Of a stretch of 64,000 nucleotides of DNA, positions 8,623-17,395 are shown piece by piece (within the stretch, counting starts at the first letter, position 1; every line of letters starts with the position of its first letter). Both the position numbers and the translations under genes were made by a program. Location of the stretch: positions 124,001 through 188,000 of the forward strand of contig CAKTTY010000001.1 of assembly GCA_934617065.1 (NCBI GenBank). The letters are read 5' to 3'. The DNA is from an uncultured Eggerthellaceae bacterium. Its GTDB lineage: Bacteria > Actinomycetota > Coriobacteriia > Coriobacteriales > Eggerthellaceae. The notes below the pieces were generated by a model that saw only the letters and a list, made by a program, of their open reading frames with translations, was not told the origin of the DNA and made no database searches.

Positions 8623-9468
8623 ATGGAAACCTTTGTAATTACCGCAGCAGTTGGCGTAGTTGTTGGCGTTTTGTCGGGCTTGCTGGGTATCGGAGGCGGA
8701 ACCTTGATGGTCCCCCTGTTCCGCTTAGGTTTCGGGCTTTCCGCCCTTGCTTCTACGGCAACTTCGCTGTTCACCATCATCCCCACTTCGCTGGTGGGTT
8801 TCATCACCCATATTAAGAACAAGACGTGCATTCCCCAGCTGGGTATTGTGTGCGGTTTGGCTGGCGCATGCACCAGCCCTTTGGGCGTGCACTTGGCCAA
8901 TATGTCGCCGGCGTGGATGGTTATGCTGGCCGCGGCAATTATCATTGGCTTTTCGTCGTTCAAGATGTTCCGCAAGGCTGCGCGCATGCCGAAGAACCCT
9001 GCGTCGGGCAAGGCCATGGGCGTCGACGTGGAAAAAGCAGCCGTTAAGGCTGCGGTCATCGAAGAAGACCTGGGCGAAGAAGAGTTCAGGCTTACGCGTA
9101 AGAATCTGCCTTGCGCCATCGGCATTGGCTTAACCGCGGGTCTGGCCTCGGGTTATGTGGGTGTGGGCGGTGGCTTCCTGATGGTGCCCCTGTTTATTTC
9201 GGCGCTGGGCGTCATGATGCGCAAGGCATCGGGTACGTCTTTGGTCGCCATCATGATCTTGGCCATTCCCGGCGTTGTTTACCAAGGCATGCTGGGTAAC
9301 ATCGATTACCTTGCGGGTATAGCCATGGCGGCGGGCAGCATCCCTGGTGCAGTGATTGGCGCAAACCTCATCCGTCGCGTTCCCGAGCGGCAGCTGCGTA
9401 TTGCTTTTGGTGCGTTTTTGCTTATCAGCGCGGTAGTGCTTCTGGGCAACGAGGTAGCTGGACTGTAA
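8623..9468 (+). CDS. TauE/SafE-family membrane exporter
   Basis: 281-residue membrane protein with the internal duplication typical of TauE/SafE (DUF81) transporters: GLLGIGGGTLMVPLFRLGFGL near the N-terminus is mirrored by GYVGVGGGFLMVPLFISALGV in the second half. About eight hydrophobic helices are visible with a charged cytoplasmic loop between the halves (EEDLGEEEFRLTRKN). Family members export or take up sulfite, sulfoacetate or related organic anions; the substrate here is unknown. The gene lies between the glycosyltransferase and the sensor kinase on the same strand, with 73 bases to the kinase, so it could be part of one operon. Confidence 0.85.
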   Translation: METFVITAAVGVVVGVLSGLLGIGGGTLMVPLFRLGFGLSALASTATSLFTIIPTSLVGFITHIKNKTCIPQLGIVCGLAGACTSPLGVHLANMSPAWMVMLAAAIIIGFSSFKMFRKAARMPKNPASGKAMGVDVEKAAVKAAVIEEDLGEEEFRLTRKNLPCAIGIGLTAGLASGYVGVGGGFLMVPLFISALGVMMRKASGTSLVAIMILAIPGVVYQGMLGNIDYLAGIAMAAGSIPGAVIGANLIRRVPERQLRIAFGAFLLISAVVLLGNEVAGL

Positions 9469-9541
9469 TATGCTATGGTCACATTACCTGCGACGTGCAT
9501 GGCGCAGGTGGAAGTAGCTCCCGTTTTCCGGAGGATCGTTT

Positions 9542-10834
9542 ATGGCTTACCCTCGCCACAACGTCACCATCGTTCTTGAAATTGCTTCGCTGTGCATGGC
9601 GCTTATCTGCGGCTGCATTTTGGGCTGGGCTATGTTCGGCCCCGACCGCAACTATCTGGTGCTTACCATTTCGGGCGCTTTGTTTACGGCGTTCCTGCTC
9701 ATTACCATCGCCCTGATCCTCGATCCTGACCGCATCCGTGCAAATCAGTCTATGTCGGTGCTGAACTTAGCAAGTGCAACGCTTGAAGCCATGCAGGAAG
9801 GCTTCACATCGGAAGCCGCCCAGAAGGTGTGTGAGATTCTGCTCCCCTCCACTTCGGCATGTGCCGTTGCCATCACCGACCGCGAAGTGGTTTTGGGCTA
9901 TGCTGGCGCTGGCAGGGAAGAGCTGGGCGAATTGGGCGGGCATATCCGCACGGCTGGCACGAAGCGTACTGTGCAGGATGGCAAAACCCGCGTGTTGCGC
10001 TCGCAGCTTGAAGTGGGTTTGCCCGTTCCCATGAGCGCCATTCAGGCTGCCATCATCGTTCCCCTGAAAATGGGGTCTTCCATCCAAGGCACGCTGAAGT
10101 TCTACTACCCCAAGCCTTCGCGCATTTCTGAAACGCAGATTTCCGTTGCTGAAGGTTTCGGTCAGTTGCTTTCTACGCAGATTGCCGCCTTGCAGCTTGA
10201 AGAGCAGAAGAAACTTGCCACCAGCATGGAGCTCAAGGCGCTGCAGAGCCAGATCAACCCGCACTTCCTGTTCAATATCATCAACACCATGGCATCGTTG
10301 GTACGCACCGACCCCAACAAGGCTCGCGTTATGCTGCGTGAGTTTGCGGTGTTCTATCGTCAGACGCTCGAAAACAGCTCGGATCTTATTTCCCTTTCGC
10401 GCGAGGTTGAGCAAACGGTGCGCTACCTTTCGCTTGAGCAGGCACGTTTCGGCGAAGATCGCCTGGCGGTGGAAGTTGATATCGGCGAAGAGGTGCGCGC
10501 TATGCAGGTGCCCGCCTTCATGGTTCAGCCGCTGGTTGAAAATGCCGTAAAGCATGCCATGCCCGCGGAAGGCAAGCTCACCATTTCCATTTCTGGCACC
10601 CTCGATGGCGACGATGTGTACTTGCACGTAAACGACGATGGCATCGGCATGAAGGAAGAGGCCCTCAAGAACATCATGGCGCCGAAATCCGAAACGGGCC
10701 TGGGCATTGCCGTAAAGAATATCAACGACCGACTGCGTGGCTACTACGGCGAGAAGGCCTATATGGATATCCAAAGCGAGCTGGGCAAGGGAACTTCTGT
10801 TACCCTGTTCCTCCCCGATTGCGCAAATCTGTAG
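9542..10834 (+). CDS. LytS/YehU-type sensor histidine kinase
   Basis: 430 residues. Two hydrophobic segments at the N-terminus (about 10-31 and 40-60) anchor it in the membrane. Residues about 70-215 form a GAF-like sensor region. The His_kinase dimerisation region contains QSQINPHFLFNIINTM with the phospho-accepting His at 241, and the ATPase domain shows NAVKHA, NDDGIGM and GLGIAVKNINDRL. This is the LytS/YehU subfamily, which pairs with LytTR response regulators, and such a regulator follows 97 bases later. The ATG sits behind GGAGG. The signal is unknown; the short N-terminal membrane part argues for a cytoplasmic (GAF) stimulus. Confidence 0.9.
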   Translation: MAYPRHNVTIVLEIASLCMALICGCILGWAMFGPDRNYLVLTISGALFTAFLLITIALILDPDRIRANQSMSVLNLASATLEAMQEGFTSEAAQKVCEILLPSTSACAVAITDREVVLGYAGAGREELGELGGHIRTAGTKRTVQDGKTRVLRSQLEVGLPVPMSAIQAAIIVPLKMGSSIQGTLKFYYPKPSRISETQISVAEGFGQLLSTQIAALQLEEQKKLATSMELKALQSQINPHFLFNIINTMASLVRTDPNKARVMLREFAVFYRQTLENSSDLISLSREVEQTVRYLSLEQARFGEDRLAVEVDIGEEVRAMQVPAFMVQPLVENAVKHAMPAEGKLTISISGTLDGDDVYLHVNDDGIGMKEEALKNIMAPKSETGLGIAVKNINDRLRGYYGEKAYMDIQSELGKGTSVTLFLPDCANL

Positions 10835-10889
10835 AAGCGTTGCCTGGCAAGAGCTTGTAGATAGGTCGGCGCATATTCGGCAAGTGGTC

Positions 10890-10895
10890 TATAAT
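10890..10895 (+). promoter_or_regulatory. Possible -10 box before the response regulator
   Basis: A perfect TATAAT lies 37 bases upstream of the regulator start, in the gap after the kinase. No good -35 sequence is visible at 16-18 bases, so an independent promoter is only possible, not certain. Confidence 0.3.
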
Positions 10896-10931
10896 AGGAA
10901 TGATAAATTCACGAAACACGAGGAGGTTGCG

Positions 10932-11645
10932 TTGCTGAAGGCAATTATCGTTGATGACGAAGCGCCAGCGCGTTCCGAGTTGCGCTTTCTGCTAGGCGAA
11001 CTCAACCAGACTGAAGTTGTTGCCGAGGCTGCAAGCGTCCGCGAGGCTATCGAAAAGCTCAAGGAATACCCTTGCGACGTTATGTTCTTGGATATCAACA
11101 TGCCCGAGGCTACCGGTATTCAGCTCGCAGAGGCTCTGCAGCATTTGAAGTACCCGCCTGCCGTGGTATTCGTTACTGCTTATAGCGAATTTGCTCTGGA
11201 TGCGTTCAAAGTTAATGCCATCGATTACCTGGTTAAGCCTGTTGAAACCGAGCGTCTTTCCCATGCGCTCGCTCGCGTGCGCGAACATGTGCTGCTTCAT
11301 GCAAAGGCTCAGAAGGCCGAGCGCATTCCCGTTGAAAAGGGTGGCAAGAAGATCCTCATCAACATCGATGACATTCGCTATGTTATGGCGCGCGATGATT
11401 ATGCGTACCTGCAAACCGGCGTCGACCGTTTCTTCTCTACCGTAAGCTTGGCCCAGCTGGAAAAGACGCTCGACGGTCACGGTTTCTTCCGTGTTCATCG
11501 CGGCTACTTGGTTAACCTTGCGCTGGTCAAGGAAGTTGAGCCCCAGTCGGGTGGCACCTTGCTCCTTACGCTCGATGGCGTAGACGAGAAGATTCCTGTT
11601 TCCCGTCGTCGCGTGTCTTCCCTCAAGAAGGCGCTTGGTCTGTAA
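10932..11645 (+). CDS. LytTR-family response regulator
   Basis: 237 residues. The start is probably TTG, which lies 5 bases after a perfect AGGAGG; the frame is open upstream but has no better site. The receiver domain has the acidic pair (IIVDDEAP, residues 5-12), phospho-acceptor Asp54 in FLDINMP and the Lys in YLVKPVE. The C-terminal LytTR DNA-binding domain runs from about 130 to the end (IRYVMARDDYAYLQT, RVHRGYLVNL, VPVSRRR-like PVSRRRVSSLKK). LytTR regulators bind direct repeats and often control membrane or surface functions. Together with the upstream kinase it forms a complete two-component system; the targets are not evident, though the adjacent exporter is a candidate. Confidence 0.9.
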   Translation: MLKAIIVDDEAPARSELRFLLGELNQTEVVAEAASVREAIEKLKEYPCDVMFLDINMPEATGIQLAEALQHLKYPPAVVFVTAYSEFALDAFKVNAIDYLVKPVETERLSHALARVREHVLLHAKAQKAERIPVEKGGKKILINIDDIRYVMARDDYAYLQTGVDRFFSTVSLAQLEKTLDGHGFFRVHRGYLVNLALVKEVEPQSGGTLLLTLDGVDEKIPVSRRRVSSLKKALGL

Positions 11646-12293
11646 TTGCGCTTTGCGTTTGGTCGAAGGGCGTGCTCCGCTCGGGGCGGTACCAATTACA
11701 GGCTATGACCCATCGCAGCACGGCGGCACCACGATCCGTTGTAGGGCAGCGTGGCGTGTGCCCCGTCGCATACGGCTTTGCGTGCTCCCGTGTGCGGTAT
11801 CATATGCTTCAACTAATTGGTTGGGTCGGCATCAAGCCGGCCCTTCTTTTGTTTTATCGGCCTTCACCAATGTTCGCCGGTGCCTATCTTTTCGGCTTCG
11901 GCCGAGCGATTTCCCTGAAGGAGCCCCCTGCGGATTGAAGAGGCTCTTTGTAGATTCGGGTCCTTTCCAGGCGAAGGGACGAGCTCCGATATGGTCGCGC
12001 CCAGACGCGGCATAGCCCAGGTTGTTCGCTAGAAACCACCCTACTGCCCGCATCGAAGCACCTTCATATTGATCAGCTGAACGCGGAGATGGGCGCCCCC
12101 CCCTCGCGGAAACGCCAGGCCGCCGTCGACAACGGAATAAGCCCAGTTGGTACGGGCGGCACCTTCGCGGAAACGCCCCTTTGGCGGCGCGAAGTGCGTA
12201 ATGCTCGCTTTGCCGTTTTACTCATGGGCTCGTGAATGGTAATGTGCAGTCTTGCCTCTGAATGCAGACCATTTTGAAAGAAGATAATTCGTC
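11646..12293. other. Intergenic region, no gene seen
   Basis: Reading frames here are short, GC-driven and lack ribosome binding sites. A terminator-like hairpin lies at 11823-11854. Between about 12080 and 12190 the phrase TTCGCGGAAACGCC or CTCGCGGAAACGCC occurs twice inside GC-rich DNA. The segment just before the HAD gene (12240-12290) probably holds its promoter. Confidence 0.5.
11823..11854 (+). terminator. Terminator-like hairpin downstream of the response regulator
   Basis: GGGTCGGC-ATCAA-GCCGGCCC forms an 8-bp stem with one G-T pair, followed by TTCTTTTGTTTT. It lies about 180 bp after the regulator stop and would end the two-component transcript. Confidence 0.65.
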
Positions 12294-12992
12294 ATGTCCG
12301 ATACCTTTATTTCCCTGAATCCCAAGCGCGATGTGGCGCTGTTTGACTTGGACGGCACAGTGCTCGATACCTATGCTCCCATTCTGGAAAGCATGCGCTA
12401 CGCCACCAAGACGGTGTTTGGGGAAGCCTTGCCCGATAGCAAGCTTGTTTCCATGGTTGGGCAGCCTCTGGTAACTCAGATGCAAGCGTTTGCCGCCGAA
12501 CGGGGTTGCGGCCCTGAGGTTGCCGACGAACTGACGCACGTCTATCGCGAATACAACGAGCGCGACCTGGACGAAAAGTCTTTCCCGTTCCCGGGCATAC
12601 CCGAGGCGATTGCCTCTTTGAAGAATGCGGGCTTCACGGTTGGTGTGGTTACGTCAAAGCGCGCAGTTTTGGCTACGAAGAGCCTGAAGGCTCATGGGTT
12701 GTTCGATGCGTTTGCTTGCGTGAATGGCGCCGAAGACAGCACTGCCCACAAGCCCGACCCCGATCCGTTGCTGACAGCGGCAAAGAAACTTGGCGTTTCG
12801 CCCGATAGATGTGTATATGTGGGTGACAGCCCCTACGACTTGCAGGCCGCTCATGCCGCAAATATGCCAAGTGTGGGAGTTACCTGGGGCAAGTTCTTCG
12901 GGCGCGACATATTGCTCGAGCAAATGCCTAGCGTGCTTATCGCCAGTCCCGAAGAACTGGTTGGTGCGGTTGAGTTTGCGGCAATCCATTAA
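12294..12992 (+). CDS. HAD-superfamily phosphatase (phosphoglycolate phosphatase-like)
   Basis: 232-residue HAD hydrolase. Motif I is FDLDGTVLDT (about residues 17-26) with the nucleophile Asp, motif II is the Thr/Ser in VVTSKR (about 119-124), and motifs III/IV are HKPDPDPL and VYVGDSPYDLQAA. A helical cap lies between motifs I and II, as in the PGP/PpaX group, so the likely substrates are small phosphate esters (phosphoglycolate or pyrophosphate); the exact substrate is not determinable. The last 14 codons lie in the first copy of a 40-bp tandem repeat that continues for five more copies past the stop codon. Confidence 0.85.
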   Translation: MSDTFISLNPKRDVALFDLDGTVLDTYAPILESMRYATKTVFGEALPDSKLVSMVGQPLVTQMQAFAAERGCGPEVADELTHVYREYNERDLDEKSFPFPGIPEAIASLKNAGFTVGVVTSKRAVLATKSLKAHGLFDAFACVNGAEDSTAHKPDPDPLLTAAKKLGVSPDRCVYVGDSPYDLQAAHAANMPSVGVTWGKFFGRDILLEQMPSVLIASPEELVGAVEFAAIH

Positions 12993-13190
12993 CAGGCTGG
13001 TCGGCGTGGTTGGGCTTGCTGTAACCCATCAACAGGCTGGGCGGCACTGTTGAGCCTGCTTTAACCCACCAGCAGGTTGGTCGGTGCGGCTGAGCCTGCT
13101 GTAGCCCATTAATAGGTTGGTCGGTGCGGTCGAGTTCGCCGTATTTCATTAACGGGCCAGTCGCGCGCGGTCGAATTCGCCACAATCCAT
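12951..13190. repeat. Six-copy 40-bp tandem repeat at the 3' end of the HAD gene
   Basis: Six successive 40-bp blocks start at 12951, 12991, 13031, 13071, 13111 and 13151. The shared pattern is (A/G)ACAGGCTGG, T(C/T)GGTGCGG, TTGAGCCTGC and a CCCATTA-type end. The first block is coding (the end of the HAD gene); the others are non-coding, and 40 is not a multiple of three, so the repeat grew outside coding constraint. The array ends 7 bases before a terminator, so all copies would be transcribed in the 3' untranslated region. Confidence 0.85.
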
Positions 13191-13197
13191 TAAAGTG

Positions 13198-13228
13198 AAA
13201 GCCGGGAGAGCTGTCTTTCCCGGCTTTT
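13198..13228 (+). terminator. Terminator after the HAD gene and its repeats
   Basis: AAAGCCGGGA...TTCCCGGCTTTT forms a stem of about 9 bp with a short loop and a T-rich tail. Confidence 0.85.
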
Positions 13229-13680
13229 GTTGTATTGTGGCGCTAAGTCCGCATTCAGCGCCGCCATTCGTTCGCACCGATCTTGGCCAGCGCGAGGCTG
13301 GCTAATGTCGCGCACAGGGGGATGGGCGATGCGCGCGGGAGACTCCTGGGTCGTCAGGACCGCTGTTGCTTACGGTCTTCGGGGTGGGCGATGCACGCGC
13401 GGGCTTCTTCCTTTTGTGCGGTGCTGGGGCAGAATGGAAGCTTGTGGCATCTGCATTCCCGCGCAGGCGGCGAATCGGCCATCGGGCCGCACGCAGGGGG
13501 CTCGCCCCCAGACCGAAGTGCGCCTTCGCGCCCCATGCTGCATAGGGCGCCATGTAGGACTCGCCCATACCGGAGGCGCGTGTATAGAATGCGCATTGGG
13601 TCGCACGCAGGGAAACTAGGGGCGTCTGCTCCCGAGCAGACGATCAGGTGGTGCTTTGACCACGTGGAAAGGGGATTGCT
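13229..13680. other. GC-rich intergenic region, no gene seen
   Basis: Open frames exist on both strands but overlap each other, lack ribosome binding sites and have random composition. Imperfect direct repeats are visible: GGGATGGGCGATGCGCGCGG near 13320 against GGGTGGGCGATGCACGCGCG near 13384, and CGCACGCAGGG near 13488 and 13603. Confidence 0.5.
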
Positions 13681-14073
13681 ATGGCATTTTGTACAGATAC
13701 GGTTTGCGCGGGCGAAGGGGTGTTCGCCCTCGAAGCCGTGGTCACGGTAACCCCGCGCGGCATCGTGGTGTATGCTTGCACGCCTGCTTTCGCCCACGTG
13801 GGCGCTACGGCTCAGGCCATTCCGCGCCCAGAGCCAGGGCGCACGGCAACGGTTAGCTTGCTTGCCGTTCCCTGCCACAGGGACGAAATTCCCGCCCACG
13901 ATATCGCTGCCGTTCTGGCGACGGAGTTCGCCATGCCCTGCTCCGCTAGCACGGGCTATCACGTGGAAAATGCCTCTCCTGCCGATTTGCAGAAGATGCT
14001 CGAAGTGAATCAGCAGATCATCGAAGCGCTGAAGGAGCGCGTTGCGGCAATGCTTGCCAGCTTGAGCGAATAG
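13681..14073 (+). CDS. LpdD-like (prenylated-flavin chaperone-like) protein
   Basis: 130 residues starting behind a good AAAGGGG site. The pattern VTVTPRGIVVYACTPAFAHVGATAQAIPRP, then VSLLAVPCHRDEIPAHDIAAVLA and GYHVENASPADLQKMLEVNQQI resembles the small LpdD-type domain found beside UbiD-family decarboxylases (gallate and protocatechuate decarboxylases), thought to help handle prenylated FMN; the comparison is from memory of the family pattern. No UbiD or UbiX gene is in the window, so this would be an orphan copy. No signal peptide or membrane helix is visible. It could also be a related domain of unknown function. Confidence 0.5.
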   Translation: MAFCTDTVCAGEGVFALEAVVTVTPRGIVVYACTPAFAHVGATAQAIPRPEPGRTATVSLLAVPCHRDEIPAHDIAAVLATEFAMPCSASTGYHVENASPADLQKMLEVNQQIIEALKERVAAMLASLSE

Positions 14074-14158
14074 CTGCCGCCTGTGCGGGTGCACCGCGTC
14101 AACCATGCGTCGCCATTCGCGTCCCCCTCTCGCGTTGCGTCGGCCCCGGGGTCCTGGC

Positions 14159-14400
14159 TGGCAAGAATCGCGCCGTATGCATCCCCATTTCGCCGAATGC
14201 GCGAAAAAGGCCCCCTCCCTGGCAATATCTGCGCGAAATGCATGCTTCTCGAGATCAAAATGGCAAGATCCTCGCCTTATGCGTCCATTTCCAGGCGCAA
14301 TCGGGCGATTCGGGATGCATGGCGCGCGAATCTTGCCATCAAGGCCCCCCCTTTTCGCGTCGAGGGCCCAGAAATCATACATGGCGCGAAGATGTTGCCA
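14159..14400. repeat. Array B: phased, inverted array of five 26-bp units
   Basis: Same 26-bp unit as array A. Plus-pointing units start at 14159, 14220 and 14261 (steps 61 and 41); minus-pointing units start at 14313 and 14375 (step 62). The arms are separated by the same 26-bp centre length (14287-14312), although the centre sequence has diverged here. Read on the minus strand the order of steps equals that of arrays A and C, so B is inverted relative to them. It lies between two genes on the plus strand. Confidence 0.8.
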
Positions 14401-14888
14401 ACGCTGCCCGACCTTTCGCGGCACCTCGCCGCGGGTCGCGGGCCCGCGAACTGGCCTTGCGTCCTGCGGTCCGGGCCTTGCCCGCTTGCCGCATGCACGA
14501 GTCTCTGCCCGTCCCGCCGCCCCGCCGCTACTTGCGCCCGGGGTCCGCCACCCATCGCTGCCATTCGCACGTCCGCGCCGCACCCCATCGCTGCCGTTAC
14601 TCACGCGGCCGCATTCATCGCCGCTGCCCTTCACGTCGCGCCCGCCGTGCCCACCATGCCACCCGCGTTGTCCATTGCGGTCGGGGGTGGGCCGCCGATC
14701 GGGCACCCCGCCGCCCTTGCGCTGCCCATGCCCTCGCACCCTCCCCCGCACCCATCGCGCCTCCTGCTGGCCCACCCGCGCCCCACCGCCCGCGCCGCGC
14801 GGGCTCCGCCGCGGTTCCTGCAATTCCCGTGAAATAGTGCGGTGATACAATTGCCCATACAAGAAAACTCCGTTTCTAAGGACAAGCA
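14401..14888. other. Very GC-rich intergenic stretch upstream of purE
   Basis: C-rich low-complexity DNA up to about 14820 with many overlapping but implausible frames on both strands. The last 60 bases become AT-richer (GATACAATTGCCCATACAAG), which probably marks the purE promoter region. No riboswitch is recognisable. Confidence 0.5.
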
Positions 14889-15362
14889 ATGAGCTCTATT
14901 TTTGGCGACAAGCCCGTAGTGGGAATCATCATGGGATCCGAGTCCGACATGCCTACGATGGAAGCATGCATGAAGCAGCTTGAGGAACTGGACGTTCCCT
15001 ACGAGGTTAAGGTGGCAAGCGCCCACCGCAAGCCCGCAGAGGTGCACGAATGGGCATCTTCTGCAGTAGACCGCGGTATTCGCGTTATCATCGCTGCTGC
15101 CGGCAAGGCTGCTCACCTCGGCGGTGTCGTTGCCGCCTATACGCCGCTCCCTGTTATCGCCGTCCCTATGAAGACCAGCGATTTGGGCGGATTGGATTCG
15201 CTGCTTTCCATGGTTCAGATGCCCAGCGGCGTGCCCGTTGCGACGGTTGCCATCAATGGCGCAAAGAATGCGGGCATCCTGGCTGTTCAGATGCTCGGCA
15301 CCGGCAACGATGAGGCACGCGCCAAGATCGAAAAGCTCAAAGCCGATATGGCCGAGGCGTAA
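14889..15362 (+). CDS. purE: N5-carboxyaminoimidazole ribonucleotide mutase PurE
   Basis: 157 residues, the usual length for class I PurE. It carries out the N5-CAIR to CAIR step of purine synthesis. Diagnostic segments: [13 protein letters not shown] near the N-terminus, [15 protein letters not shown] with the catalytic His, and [28 protein letters not shown]. No other purine gene is adjacent. The iorA gene follows after only 14 bases on the same strand, so purE and the indolepyruvate oxidoreductase genes are probably on one transcript, a grouping without an obvious metabolic reason. Confidence 0.95.
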   Translation: MSSIFGDKPVVGIIMGSESDMPTMEACMKQLEELDVPYEVKVASAHRKPAEVHEWASSAVDRGIRVIIAAAGKAAHLGGVVAAYTPLPVIAVPMKTSDLGGLDSLLSMVQMPSGVPVATVAINGAKNAGILAVQMLGTGNDEARAKIEKLKADMAEA

Positions 15363-15376
15363 AAGGATACAGCTTA

Positions 15377-17395
15377 ATGGCAAAAGAATTTTTGACGGGC
15401 AACGAAGCATTCGCCCATGCCGCCCTCGAGGCGGGCGTGCGCGTGTGTGCCGGATACCCAGGTACACCTTCTTCCGAGGTTATCGAAACGGTGGCCAAAG
15501 AGCATGCCGCCGGTCGTGCCGAAGGTGTTCATGTTGAGTGGTCCACGAACGAAAAGGCGGCATTGGAGCTGCTGGCAGGTGCTGCCTATTCTGGCGCACG
15601 CACGCTGTACACCTGCAAGCAGGTGGGTTTAAACGTTGCCAGCGATGCCCTGATGTCGTTGAACTATGTGGGCGTGAAAGGCGGCACCGTTCTGTATGTG
15701 GCCGACGACCCGGGCCCCATTTCCTCCCAGACCGAGCAAGATACGCGTCGTTTTGCGGCCTTCGCCAAGGTGCCGGTGTTCGACCCGGCAACACCTGAGC
15801 AGGGATGCCAGATGATGGGTGCAGCCTACGACCTGTCCGAGAAATATCAGACTCCCGTGCTGATGCGCCCCACCACGCGCGTATGCCATGCCTCCACCTA
15901 TTTTGAGGTGGCCGAGCACACCCAGGCGCGCGCGCCCGAAGGCTTCAAGCGCGATTCGCGTTGGGTTATTTTCCCGAAGCGCTCCTACGCCGCGCACAAG
16001 GAAATCAACGAACGTCTGGTTTCCATTGCCAACGATTTTTCCGAGAGCGAATTCGACGCATTCAACCCCATGTTCACCGAGGGCGAAGATGCTCAGTTCG
16101 GCATTGTTGCCGGTGGCATTTCGTACGCCTATACGCGTGAGGCATTGCGCTTGTTGGAAGAGGAAGTCCAGGCGGGCAAGCTCGTGTGGGCGCAAGGTGC
16201 CCCTGCGGCGCCGGTTCTTCCGCCGCAGTGCGAAGGCGGTTACTGCACCATGGGCGGCCCCGCTTACGGCAAGACGGTGGAAGCGCTTCCCGCGTATCGC
16301 ATTATGCAGGTCGGCACGCCGTATCCGTTCCCTCAGAAGCGCGCTGCGCGCTTTGCCGAGGGCTTAAGCGATGTGATCGTGTTCGAAGAGCTGGATCATG
16401 TTCTGGAAGACGAAATGCTGAAAACGGCAGGGTGCGCGCATGCTGGCTATCGCGTGCATGGCAAGCTGACGGGCGAAACCACCGACCGCGGCGAAAACAC
16501 GGTAGACGCCATTGCTGCTCAGCTGCGTGCATTCTTCGGTGTGCAACTGGCCGAGCCCCGCAAGGTGTTCGGCGCTGAAGCGGCCACCGCTGCAAGTGCT
16601 GGCGAAGAAGTGGCTCAGATTCAGCCGCCTGCCCGTCCTCCGCTGCTATGCCCGGGTTGCCCGCATCGTGGTGCGTTCTATGCGGTGAAGTCCGCGCTGA
16701 GGAAGCCAAGCGACGGCATTTTCTGCGGTGACATCGGCTGCTATACGCTGGGCAATGCGAAGCCCTTGAACGCTGTCGACACCTGCCTGTGCATGGGTGC
16801 GGGCATTACGGTAGCGCAGGGCTTTAGCGTGGTAGAGCCTGGTAAGAAGGCCCTTTCGTTCGTAGGCGATTCCACCTTCTTCGCTAGCGGCATGACGGGT
16901 ATTGCCAATGCGGTGTACAACCAGCATGACATTACGGTATGCGTACTGGACAATGCCACCACGGCGATGACCGGATCCCAGCCTCATCCGGGCACGGGCG
17001 TTACCTTGATGGGCCCCAAGTCCGAGCCCATTTCCATCGAAGCGGTGCTGCGTGCATTGGGCGTGAAGGTTATCACGCATGCCAATCCGCTGCGTTTGGA
17101 TGAAGCGCGTGAGGCGGCCCGCGAGGCAATTTACTACGATGGTCCTTCGGCCATCATCTTCGAGTCGCCTTGCGTGAAGCTGATCAAGCCCGGTGCTCCT
17201 GTTCGCTACTGCGAAGAGGCGTGTACGGGTTGCGGCAAGTGCGTGCTGAAAATCGGATGCCCCGCGCTTTCGTGGGATGCCGAGAATCGCCGCCCCGTTG
17301 TTGACGCTTCGCTGTGCAACGGCTGTGGTTTATGCACGTACCTGTGCGAAGATGGCGCCCTAGAGTGCGACGGGAACGAAGGGAGTGCGCAATGA
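15377..17395 (+). CDS. iorA: Indolepyruvate:ferredoxin oxidoreductase, alpha subunit
   Basis: 672 residues. It oxidatively decarboxylates aryl pyruvates (from Trp, Phe and Tyr transamination) to aryl-acetyl-CoA with reduction of ferredoxin. The N-terminal third is the pyrimidine-binding TPP domain (GNEAFAHAALEAGVRVCAGYPGTPSSE). The middle has the TPP/pyrophosphate region (FCGDIGCYTLG, FVGDSTFFASGMTG, VLDNATTAMTGSQPHPG). The C-terminus holds two cysteine clusters for [4Fe-4S] centres: CEEACTGCGKCVLKIGCP and CNGCGLCTYLCEDG. Length and order match IorA. Its TGA overlaps the iorB ATG (ATGA). The reaction links amino-acid fermentation to ferredoxin-based energy metabolism. Confidence 0.95.
   Translation: MAKEFLTGNEAFAHAALEAGVRVCAGYPGTPSSEVIETVAKEHAAGRAEGVHVEWSTNEKAALELLAGAAYSGARTLYTCKQVGLNVASDALMSLNYVGVKGGTVLYVADDPGPISSQTEQDTRRFAAFAKVPVFDPATPEQGCQMMGAAYDLSEKYQTPVLMRPTTRVCHASTYFEVAEHTQARAPEGFKRDSRWVIFPKRSYAAHKEINERLVSIANDFSESEFDAFNPMFTEGEDAQFGIVAGGISYAYTREALRLLEEEVQAGKLVWAQGAPAAPVLPPQCEGGYCTMGGPAYGKTVEALPAYRIMQVGTPYPFPQKRAARFAEGLSDVIVFEELDHVLEDEMLKTAGCAHAGYRVHGKLTGETTDRGENTVDAIAAQLRAFFGVQLAEPRKVFGAEAATAASAGEEVAQIQPPARPPLLCPGCPHRGAFYAVKSALRKPSDGIFCGDIGCYTLGNAKPLNAVDTCLCMGAGITVAQGFSVVEPGKKALSFVGDSTFFASGMTGIANAVYNQHDITVCVLDNATTAMTGSQPHPGTGVTLMGPKSEPISIEAVLRALGVKVITHANPLRLDEAREAAREAIYYDGPSAIIFESPCVKLIKPGAPVRYCEEACTGCGKCVLKIGCPALSWDAENRRPVVDASLCNGCGLCTYLCEDGALECDGNEGSAQ

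Noticed and set aside
12937..13185. Minus-strand frame through the 40-bp repeats with QP-rich translation
   Set aside because: The repeat period is not a multiple of three, so each copy reads differently, and there is no start signal.
13354..14889. A 511-residue frame on the minus strand
   Set aside because: It runs through array B, the LpdD-like gene and the GC-rich region; composition is that of antisense GC-rich DNA.
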